Below are positions 19,114 through 25,355 of a stretch of 51,166 nucleotides of DNA, piece by piece. Numbering within the stretch: the first letter of the stretch is position 1; each line of letters starts with the position of its first letter. Source of the stretch: Mycobacterium gordonae (GTDB lineage: Bacteria > Actinomycetota > Actinomycetes > Mycobacteriales > Mycobacteriaceae). Location: positions 1-51,166 of the forward strand of contig NZ_LQOY01000082.1 of NCBI RefSeq assembly GCF_002101675.1, in the 5' to 3' direction. The position numbers were made by a program, and so were the translations under genes. Under the pieces are notes generated by a model that ran no database searches, had not been told where the DNA came from, and saw only the letters and a program-made list of their open reading frames with translations.

Positions 19114-19833
19114 GTGGAAAAGCGTCTGATAGCGCGCGGTGTGCTGGCGGGTGCGGTCGGTGCCGTGCTGGCATTCGTATTCGCAAGGCTGTTCGCCGAG
19201 CCGGTGATAGGCCGCGCCATCGAGTTCGAGGGTGCGCACGAGCACGGTGCGGAGCTGTTCTCCCGCGGCGTCCAGGGCAACGCCGGATTAGGTTTCGGCG
19301 TGCTGGTTTTCGGTGTCGCGATGGGCGCGTTGTTCGCGGTGCTGTTCTGCGTCTACTACCCCGGATCGGGACACGTTGCGCCGCAACAACTGTCGATGAG
19401 GTTGGCGGCTGCGGCGTTCGTGGCGGTCTATCTGGTGCCGTTTCTGAAGTACCCACCGAACCCACCCGCCGTCGGCCGGGAAGAGACCATCGGCGCGCGC
19501 ACACTGGAATACCTGGTGATGGTGCTGGCTTCGGTTGGGCTGGCGATCGCCGCCCGGTGGCTGGCGCGGCGCTTAGTGGAGCGGTTCGGTACGTTCAACG
19601 CCAGGCTGCTCGCGGCCGGCGCCTACGGGGCGGCGGTCATTGCCGTCATGCTGGCGTTGCCAAGCGTGGCCGAGGTGCCACCGGGCTTTCCTGCAGCCGA
19701 CCTCTATGAGTTCAGGCTGGTTTCGCTGGGCACCCAGTTGGTGCTGTGGGCGAGCCTGGGTCTGGTCTTCGGCGCGCTGGCCAGGCGGCTGCTGCGCGAA
19801 CAAACAAGGGCGCAAAGCGTCGTCGGGGCGTGA
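19114..19833 (+). CDS. cbtA: Cobalt transporter subunit CbtA
   Basis: 239-aa integral membrane protein with about six TM helices. The first loop holds HEHGAELFSRGVQGNAGLGF, the family's His-containing signature, and a second conserved loop holds PFLKYPPNPPAVG. It is 9 nt downstream of cbtB and overlaps the next gene (GTGA), so cbtB-cbtA-phosphatase are one unit. Cobalt is the predicted cargo of the family by genomic context; nickel cannot be excluded from sequence. Confidence 0.9.
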   Translation: MEKRLIARGVLAGAVGAVLAFVFARLFAEPVIGRAIEFEGAHEHGAELFSRGVQGNAGLGFGVLVFGVAMGALFAVLFCVYYPGSGHVAPQQLSMRLAAAAFVAVYLVPFLKYPPNPPAVGREETIGARTLEYLVMVLASVGLAIAARWLARRLVERFGTFNARLLAAGAYGAAVIAVMLALPSVAEVPPGFPAADLYEFRLVSLGTQLVLWASLGLVFGALARRLLREQTRAQSVVGA

Positions 19834-20366
19834 CGCGGCCCAGCGCCCGCCTCACGTTCATCTCGCATGCGATGACCGACGCGATGGCGGGTGGACGCTT
19901 TCCGGACGACGAACCGCTCAGCGCGGCCGGCCGTCGTCAGGCCGGCCCCCTGCACACAGCTGGGCGGGCACTTGCCGGACCGGAAGTGCGGACCCGGCAG
20001 ACCGCGGAACTGCTGGGTCTGCGCGCCTGCATCGAGCCGCAGCTGGCTGACCTGGACTGCGGGAATTGGCGCGGGCGGGCACTGCACGACATTGCGCCCA
20101 CCGAGCTTCGCGCATGGCTGAGCGATCCAGGGCTGGCGCCGCACGGCGGGGAGTCCATCGTCGAGCTGATCGACCGGGTCGCAACGTGGCTGACGCAGTA
20201 CGGCGACGCGGGTAAGACGGTCGCCGTCACTCACCCCGCGGTCATCAGAGCCGCGATCCTGGCCGCCTTGGATGCCCCGCCAAAGTCGTTCTGGCGCATC
20301 GATATCGCACCCGTCAGTCAAACCGTCCTGCATCACCGGGACGGGGCCTGGACAGTGCGGTTGTAG
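19830..20366 (+). CDS. Histidine phosphatase superfamily protein, divergent active site
   Basis: 178-aa phosphoglycerate-mutase-like protein. The usual N-terminal RHGET is replaced by SHAMT (His13 kept as phospho-acceptor, preceding Arg lost). The second Arg (VRTRQTAELLG), the Glu loop and the second His in VTHPAVIRAA are present. Start GTG 19830 overlaps the cbtA stop (GTGA); longer upstream starts would run through cbtA. Being coupled to cobalt transport suggests a CobC-like role in cobalamin synthesis (alpha-ribazole phosphatase), but the altered motif leaves the activity open. Its TAG abuts the convergent lpqF stop with no gap. Confidence 0.82.
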   Translation: MTRPSARLTFISHAMTDAMAGGRFPDDEPLSAAGRRQAGPLHTAGRALAGPEVRTRQTAELLGLRACIEPQLADLDCGNWRGRALHDIAPTELRAWLSDPGLAPHGGESIVELIDRVATWLTQYGDAGKTVAVTHPAVIRAAILAALDAPPKSFWRIDIAPVSQTVLHHRDGAWTVRL

Positions 20367-21734
20367 TCAGCGCGGTGCCACCAGCGCGAAGACCTGCTGT
20401 GCGACCTTGAGCATCCAGCTGGTCACCGTCGGCCCGTGGTCGTGCGGCCAGTTCAACTGGAAACTGACCACCCATGGCTGTCCGGTCTTGTCGACGGCGT
20501 ACCAGCTGAACGTCAGATCTCCGGGCAGCCCACCGGCTTTCGCGCCGATGTAAGGCCATGCGGCGGCGTCCAGCCGGATGCCGGCGACCGCGGACAGGAT
20601 CTGCCGCACCGGTGCCGCCGCGCCGACGGCGTCGGCCTGCAACGCGACGTGAACGCGGCAGATGTCCTCGGCGTTGCCGTACCACTCGGCGCCGTAGGCC
20701 GAGGCCGGCGTGTGGGCGCGGAAGGGGTCCGGTTTGTAGTCAGTGGAGTTCGCCTGCTCCAGCATCGTGGCGCGCTCCTGCTGCGAGGCGTTCTTCCACC
20801 GCTCGCGCACATCGGGCTGGCCCCAGCCGATGGAGAACAACTCGTACATGGTGGGAAAGGGCGTCATGCTGGCCGGATCGTGGTGCCCGGCGCTGGCCAG
20901 TGCCTGCTCGATGGCGCGTGTTCCCACTCGCTCGATCAGCATGTCGGTGGCCATGTTGTCACTGGTGGCGATCATCTTCTCGGCGGCCTTGCGCACCGAA
21001 ACGTGGTCGCCCACAGCCAATTCGAGGCCAGACGATCCGACGGCCTTGCCCTTGGCGGTCACCGTCAACTGGTCGTCCCAGGACACCGTGCCGTTCTTGA
21101 CCGCGGTCGCCACCGCGTGCAGGACATACAGCTTGAATATCGATGCCAACGGCAAGGGCTGAGCGGTGTTGGTGCCGGCTACCCGGTCGCAGTGACCGTC
21201 GTTGACCTTGGCCACCTGATAGGAGTAGCGGGCGCCGGTCTTGCCCAGCACCGCGTCCACGTCCGACCAGGTGTTGATCGGCGGCGGCGGTTGCGTGTCG
21301 AGTTCGAACCGGTCGACTTCGCCGGTATCGCCGGTATGAATCCGGACGTCTTGGCGTGCGCCGTAGGAGGAGATCAACTGCAACGTCGCCACGTTGGCCC
21401 CGATGACCACCGATTCGAGCGTGAACGGCCGATCCCACCACAGGCTCTCCATGGTGGCTTCCACGGACTCGACCTGGTCGGCAACGGCCAGGGTACGTAC
21501 CCCGTCCGGGCCGATAGGCCACTCGGAATTCAGCATGTCCAGGGTCTGCTGAGCCCGCAGGCCCGGGGGAGTGGTGGTGTCGATCCGGTGGCCGACGTTC
21601 GCCGCATTCGCCGACGGCGTCGGTGAGGAGGAGCAGCCGGACGTGAGTGTCACGACCAGAGCGGCGGCGGCGCTCAGCGCCAGAGCCCGGCGCGGCGCCG
21701 CGCGCCGCCTACTTGGCCTGGGTGTTCCCGGCAA
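20367..21734 (-). CDS. lpqF: Class A beta-lactamase-like lipoprotein LpqF
   Basis: 455-aa secreted serine hydrolase-like lipoprotein. The signal peptide has an RR-containing n-region (PSRRRAAPRRALALSAAAALV) and lipobox LTSGC with Cys34. A mid-N-terminal domain of unknown function is followed by a penicillin-binding/beta-lactamase fold: SxxK as LASIFK, SDN in ATSDNMATD, and K-A-G in GAKAGGLPGD in place of KTG. The longest frame would start inside mhuD; TTG 21734 is the only start that keeps the signal peptide at normal length, and it overlaps mhuD by 26 nt. Similar in length to Rv3593. A role in cell-envelope peptide or ester hydrolysis is plausible; true beta-lactamase activity is unproven. 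Confidence 0.83.
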   Translation of the reverse strand: MPGTPRPSRRRAAPRRALALSAAAALVVTLTSGCSSSPTPSANAANVGHRIDTTTPPGLRAQQTLDMLNSEWPIGPDGVRTLAVADQVESVEATMESLWWDRPFTLESVVIGANVATLQLISSYGARQDVRIHTGDTGEVDRFELDTQPPPPINTWSDVDAVLGKTGARYSYQVAKVNDGHCDRVAGTNTAQPLPLASIFKLYVLHAVATAVKNGTVSWDDQLTVTAKGKAVGSSGLELAVGDHVSVRKAAEKMIATSDNMATDMLIERVGTRAIEQALASAGHHDPASMTPFPTMYELFSIGWGQPDVRERWKNASQQERATMLEQANSTDYKPDPFRAHTPASAYGAEWYGNAEDICRVHVALQADAVGAAAPVRQILSAVAGIRLDAAAWPYIGAKAGGLPGDLTFSWYAVDKTGQPWVVSFQLNWPHDHGPTVTSWMLKVAQQVFALVAPR

Positions 21735-22026
21735 CGCCGAGCACGACCTCGAACTCCAGCAGCGACGCGCCGCTGGCCACGGGGTTGGCACGCTCACCTG
21801 CATGGGCTTCTTTCGCGGGCCCGTTCGCCCAGGCCTGGAACGCTTCATCAGACTCCCAATGTGTCACCACAAAGTAGCGGTCTTCACCTTTGACCGGGCG
21901 GAGCAGCTCAAAGCCGAGAAAACCGGGCTGGTTGTCCACCGCGTGCGCGCGATGGGCGAAGCGTTTTTCCAGTTCGGGGCCAGCGCCGGCGGGCACCGAG
22001 ATTGCATTGATCTTCACCACTGGCAT
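21709..22026 (-). CDS. mhuD: Heme-degrading monooxygenase MhuD
   Basis: 105-aa IsdG-family enzyme that cleaves heme to mycobilin and releases iron without producing CO. The three residues known to matter in M. tuberculosis MhuD are all at the same positions: Asn7, Trp66 and His75. The length equals Rv3592. It is divergent from the Rv3591c-like hydrolase with only 14 bp between the two start codons, and its 3' end overlaps the lpqF start. Its presence implies use of heme as an iron source. Confidence 0.97.
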   Translation of the reverse strand: MPVVKINAISVPAGAGPELEKRFAHRAHAVDNQPGFLGFELLRPVKGEDRYFVVTHWESDEAFQAWANGPAKEAHAGERANPVASGASLLEFEVVLGVAGNTQAK

Positions 22027-22040
22027 GTGGCTAGGCTACC

Positions 22041-22814
22041 GTGCCGAACATGCCCGACGATCTGCTGACCCATCGCGGCGGGGCGGGCAGGCCGTTGGTT
22101 TTGGTGCACGGACTGATGGGACGCGGCACCACCTGGCCGCGGCAGCTGCCGTGGCTCGCCCGGCTGGGCGCGGTCTACACCTACGACGCTCCGTGGCACC
22201 GCGGGCGCGACGTAACCGACCCCTATCCGATCAGCACCGAACGCTTCGTCGCCGACTTGGGCGACGCCGTCGGCTCGCTGGACACTCCCGTCGTCCTTAT
22301 TGGGCATTCGATGGGGGGCTTGCACTCCTGGTGCCTGGCCGCCGAGCGGCCGGAGCTGGTGAGCGCGCTGGTGGTCGAGGACATGGCCCCGGATTTCGTG
22401 GGCCGGACGACCGGGCCGTGGGAACCTTGGCTGCACGCCCTGCCCGTCGAATTCGATTCTGCCGAGCGGATATTCGCAGAGTTCGGGCCGGTCGCCGGAC
22501 AGTACTTCCTGGAGGCGTTCGACCGTACCGACACGGGCTGGCGGTTGCACGGGCACACCGCCAGTTGGATCGAGATCGCCGCCGAGTGGGGAACACGCGA
22601 CTACTGGGCGCAGTGGCATGCCGTGCGCGCTCCGGCGCTGCTGATCGAGGCCGGCAATACCGTCACGCCGCCCGGGCAGATGCGCCAGATGGCTCAAAGG
22701 GATTTACCGACAACGTATTTAGCGGTACCGGAGGCCGGCCACCTGGTGCATGACGACGCGCCCGAGGCATACCGCCGGGCTGTGGAATCGTTCCTGGCTG
22801 ACACAGACCGGTAA
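22041..22814 (+). CDS. Alpha/beta hydrolase (Rv3591c orthologue)
   Basis: 257-aa alpha/beta hydrolase. Motifs: VLVHGLMGRG (oxyanion HG), the nucleophile elbow IGHSMGGLHS with the catalytic Ser, and a C-terminal AGHLVHD with the catalytic His. The GTG start at 22041 yields 257 aa, the Rv3591c length; ATG 22050 three codons later is possible. Substrate is not known. The very short 14-bp spacer to the divergent mhuD start means that each promoter must lie within or against the other gene. Confidence 0.9.
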   Translation: MPNMPDDLLTHRGGAGRPLVLVHGLMGRGTTWPRQLPWLARLGAVYTYDAPWHRGRDVTDPYPISTERFVADLGDAVGSLDTPVVLIGHSMGGLHSWCLAAERPELVSALVVEDMAPDFVGRTTGPWEPWLHALPVEFDSAERIFAEFGPVAGQYFLEAFDRTDTGWRLHGHTASWIEIAAEWGTRDYWAQWHAVRAPALLIEAGNTVTPPGQMRQMAQRDLPTTYLAVPEAGHLVHDDAPEAYRRAVESFLADTDR

Positions 22815-22968
22815 AGCGAACACCGTCTCGCCACCCTCCGATCGGCGGCTGGCCTGCTCTTGTCAGGCGCGGTACCGGCCGGCGCGGGTGGTGCTACCGG
22901 AACGGGTTGGTTCCGGCGCGCGGCGCGCGGGTGAATTGGCGAAGCCGTTTACGCGAATCGGGCATGGG

Positions 22969-22974
22969 TATCAT
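22969..22974 (+). promoter_or_regulatory. Candidate -10 (TATCAT), leaderless start of the winged-helix gene
   Basis: TATCAT lies 6 nt before GTG 22981 and no Shine-Dalgarno is visible. Confidence 0.45.
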
Positions 22975-22980
22975 CAAGCG

Positions 22981-23304
22981 GTGGCTGTTGCGGGGAAACG
23001 CAGGGGGATAGCGCCGCCTGCGCTGGAAATGCAGGACCGGAGCTGGACGTTCCTGACCAACCACGCGCACGTCCTGCTCTGCCTCTCGACCGGCGAGGAG
23101 TTGACGGCGCGCGAATTGGCGCTGCGCGTCGGTATCACGGAGCGCTCGGTGCAGGCCATCTTGACCGACCTGACCGCCGAGGGTTACCTGACCAAGGCCA
23201 AGGTCGGCCGCCGCAACGTCTACGAGGTCAATCCCCACGGCAGACTGCGCCACCCACTCGAAGCCAACCACACTGTCGGTGAGTTGGTCGCCGCGCTGTC
23301 CTGA
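22981..23304 (+). CDS. Small MarR-like winged-helix regulator
   Basis: 107-aa protein, almost entirely one winged helix-turn-helix domain: FLTNHAHVLLCLSTGEELTA, ARELALRVGITERSVQAILT (recognition helix) and the wing YLTKAKVGRRNVYEVNP, ending HTVGELVAALS. I start at GTG 22981 (MAVAGKRRG) since the longer frame from 22750 would overlap the preceding hydrolase. The domain resembles DNA-binding regions of MarR/Lrp-type regulators that lack a ligand domain. The target is unknown; it faces the carbon-concentrating cluster across a repeat array, so regulation of that cluster is possible but untested. Confidence 0.85.
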   Translation: MAVAGKRRGIAPPALEMQDRSWTFLTNHAHVLLCLSTGEELTARELALRVGITERSVQAILTDLTAEGYLTKAKVGRRNVYEVNPHGRLRHPLEANHTVGELVAALS

Positions 23305-23310
23305 CCGGCG

Positions 23311-23478
23311 CTAGGACCGACGGCCACGACCCGCTGCGCGCGGCAACGCCGCGCTTGCGGTCGCGGCTAGGGCCGATGGCCACGACCCGCTGCGCGTGGC
23401 AACGCCGCGCTTGCGGTCGCGGCTAGGACCGACGGCCGCGACCCGCTGCGCGTGGCAACGCCGCGCTTGCGATCGCCG
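23311..23478. repeat. Three tandem 56-bp hairpin repeats
   Basis: Direct repeats start at 23311, 23367 and 23423 with an exact 56-bp period and only a few substitutions. Each unit contains GCGCGGC-aac-GCCGCGC (copy 1; other copies change one base of the left arm) inside an outer inverted pair (cgaccc.../...ggtcg), giving long extended stems. They fill the whole gap between two convergent genes, and the last unit runs into the stop codon of the leftward gene. Confidence 0.92.
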
Positions 23479-24327
23479 TTAGGGATTGCACTGCGGACAG
23501 TAGCGGGGCTCGGCCGTCCCCGTGCGGGGCGTCTCGCTGCGATACTCACACGCCGGGCACCCGAGGACGTCAGCCGCGATGAGCGTGGTAGGGGATCCGC
23601 ACGCTCGGCAGGGTAGCCCCTCGCGCACTGCGACCCTTCCGTATCCAGGCCCTAGACAGCCGGGGCACGGCGTGGCGAGCCGGCCGGCGAGTCGACTCGC
23701 CAGGGCCGAGAGCACCTCCCGGCGACTGGGGTTGTAGTGCGCCCGCAGATCGGGCTCCAGCCAGGCGCGGTGGTCGTCGGCAGCCGCCACCGCCGCATCG
23801 ACGACCTCCACGAGCGCGAACGCGTCCGTGAGTCCTTTGCCGAATACCCGGATGCCTCCCTCAATAGTGGCTTTGACCACAGCGCCTTGCTCGGGAAACC
23901 CGAATCGCCGCGCCTCGTCGACGGCTTCGTGCCCGCTCTCGACCAGCTTCGGCAGGCCCGGGGCACGGGGGACGTTGACGCCTTCCAGCACCTGGATGCC
24001 GCGGGTGTCGTCGATGAACACCAGAATTTCCTGGTGCACGGCCAGCACGCCGTACCACGCGTCATAGCTGGCTTCGCTGGCCACGCCATAGGGCACCTTG
24101 GCCGCACTCATCGCCAGCCGGGCTTTAGCGGTGGCGGCTGCCACCGGCGTCAGCGTCCTGGTGACTTCACCGGCGAAGGTGCCGAATCGGTCGGTGTCGA
24201 TCCCGGAGGGAACGATCACCTGAGCACCGAACTCCGCGGCGAAAGCAGGTGCCACCTGGCGCTCCTTGCCGTGCATGGTGCCCATGGCGATCACCGTGCC
24301 GGCGTAGCCGTCATCGCGTGTGTTCAT
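23479..24327 (-). CDS. DUF6671-type protein with C-terminal zinc ribbons
   Basis: 282-aa protein of unknown function. The N-terminal three quarters (GTVIAMGTMHGKERQVAPAF, VIVPSGIDTDRFGTFAGEV, VVKATIEGGIRVFGKGL) correspond to what I recognise as the DUF6671 family. The C-terminal quarter has four CxxC pairs (CPGC, CRAC, CPAC, CPQC), likely two zinc ribbons. ATG 24327 (MNTRDDG) is chosen; the longer frame to 24417 would run into the upstream gene's end. It is the last gene of the leftward dab cluster, 61 nt after the carbonic-anhydrase-like gene, with a strong hairpin in that gap. Domain naming is from memory; function is not known. Confidence 0.72.
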   Translation of the reverse strand: MNTRDDGYAGTVIAMGTMHGKERQVAPAFAAEFGAQVIVPSGIDTDRFGTFAGEVTRTLTPVAAATAKARLAMSAAKVPYGVASEASYDAWYGVLAVHQEILVFIDDTRGIQVLEGVNVPRAPGLPKLVESGHEAVDEARRFGFPEQGAVVKATIEGGIRVFGKGLTDAFALVEVVDAAVAAADDHRAWLEPDLRAHYNPSRREVLSALASRLAGRLATPCPGCLGPGYGRVAVREGLPCRACGSPTTLIAADVLGCPACEYRSETPRTGTAEPRYCPQCNP

Positions 24328-24347
24328 GCGAGGTTGGCAGCAAGCTG

Positions 24348-24374
24348 CCGGCCCGGCGGAATCCGCCGGGCCGG
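24348..24374 (-). terminator. Strong hairpin between CA-like and DUF6671 genes
   Basis: 24348-24359 pairs perfectly with 24363-24374 (12 bp, all G/C) around a 3-nt loop. No U-tract is seen on the leftward strand. It could be a terminator, a partial terminator or a mRNA-stability element dividing the cluster 4+1. Confidence 0.6.
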
Positions 24375-24388
24375 GCTGCCCGTACTTC

Positions 24389-25000
24389 TCACACCACCCG
24401 CAGCAATGGTGTCTCACTGTCGGAAACCTGTCCGATGGTCCCGCAGACCTGGACCCGGCCGTCTGAACGGTCGAGTACGGCGCAGACGATCGCGCACCTT
24501 CCGCTGTCGACGGCCTTGGCCACCAGCGGCGATTTGTGCAACAGCGACACTCCGACGTGCGCCACGTGAGCTGTCGTCAGGTCATCGGCGGTGTTGATAC
24601 CGGCGTCTTTGCGAGCCAGAGAGGAAACCGCCTGTTCGACGACGGCGCGGGTGGCGCCGTCGGGGAATTTGGCGGTGTTCCATGCATCAAGGGCCGTCTG
24701 CATGGCGCTGGAGTCCGAGTGGCCGAGGATAACGATCAAAGGCGCCTTGAGGGTGCCTACGGCGTACTCGAGGGTGGCCAGGACGCCGGTGTCGATGACG
24801 TGTCCCCAGTTGCTGATGTCGACGAGGGAGCCCCAGCTTTGACCGAACACCACCTGACTTGGCACGTCGGAATCTGCGGAGCGGAACACGACGGCGGCGG
24901 GCGGCTGTTCGCTGGCAGGGCTGTGTTGCTTGCGTAAGGTGTTGTGGAAGTGCTGATTTCCGGCTTGCAGGCTCTGCCAGGCGGATGAGGGGTTGGACAT
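24389..25000 (-). CDS. Beta-carbonic-anhydrase-like protein lacking both zinc cysteines
   Basis: 203-aa beta-CA-fold protein, clearly related to the neighbouring CanB (shared SNPxSAW, AVVF/AVIF, VIDTGVL/AIDTAVL, EYAVGTLKAPLIVILGH). The zinc site is broken: the CxDxR motif reads S41-A-D43-S-D45 and the HxxC motif reads H94-S-D-S97. So both zinc-binding Cys are Ser and the Arg of the Asp-Arg dyad is Asp, while Asp43 and His94 remain. It should not bind catalytic zinc in the usual way. ATG 25000 is preceded by aaagga. It follows the PII-like gene by 31 nt in the dab cluster. A regulatory or scaffold pseudoenzyme for the DAB pump is a plausible inference; degenerated enzyme is the alternative. 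Confidence 0.88.
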   Translation of the reverse strand: MSNPSSAWQSLQAGNQHFHNTLRKQHSPASEQPPAAVVFRSADSDVPSQVVFGQSWGSLVDISNWGHVIDTGVLATLEYAVGTLKAPLIVILGHSDSSAMQTALDAWNTAKFPDGATRAVVEQAVSSLARKDAGINTADDLTTAHVAHVGVSLLHKSPLVAKAVDSGRCAIVCAVLDRSDGRVQVCGTIGQVSDSETPLLRVV

Positions 25001-25031
25001 GATATTTCCTTTCTTGGTGGGTTTCAGCTGA

Positions 25032-25355
25032 TCAGCTGAAGTACTCGGGACGGCTGACGTAGGTCTCGGTCACGAACATGACCCCAGGTGAGCCGTCCAG
25101 CAGGCGGCGCATCCCGGCGATCAGCGCCTCGGACTTGCTGTCCGGGACGACGGTGATGAGCAGCTCCAATGCCGCCTGCTGGTTGAAAAGCAGCCGGCCT
25201 TGGTGGTAGCCGTGGTGGCCCAGGCCCGAGACGCCGGAGACGCTGGTGAACCCGGTGGCTCCGGCGCTGCGGAACTGCTCGCGGACCGCGGAAGCGTGTT
25301 CGCCGGCGACGACCACTTCGATCTTGGTCATCTTGGTCAGTCCGTTCAGCGGCAT
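25032..25355 (-). CDS. PII-like signalling protein of the DAB cluster
   Basis: 107-aa ferredoxin-like-fold protein: beta1 KIEVVVAGEHASAVREQF, a T-loop region with VSGVSGLGHHGYHQGR, beta/alpha LELLITVVPDSKSEALIAGM, and a C-terminal ending in TYVSRPEYF typical of PII-like proteins found beside inorganic-carbon transporters. The canonical GlnB uridylylation Tyr context is absent. ATG 25355 has a good Shine-Dalgarno (gaggagg) and overlaps the dabA stop by 10 nt; an in-frame ATG at 25331 is less likely. Relatives (CPII type) bind adenine nucleotides and bicarbonate and gate transporters; that role is inferred here. Confidence 0.83.
   Translation of the reverse strand: MPLNGLTKMTKIEVVVAGEHASAVREQFRSAGATGFTSVSGVSGLGHHGYHQGRLLFNQQAALELLITVVPDSKSEALIAGMRRLLDGSPGVMFVTETYVSRPEYFS

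Noticed and set aside
22026..22044. IdeR (iron) box between mhuD and the Rv3591c-type gene
   Set aside because: Only the core TAGGCTA matches; about 7 of 19 positions differ from the consensus, too weak to claim.
23311..23478. CRISPR-like array
   Set aside because: Units are contiguous 56-bp tandem copies with no unique spacers and no cas genes nearby.
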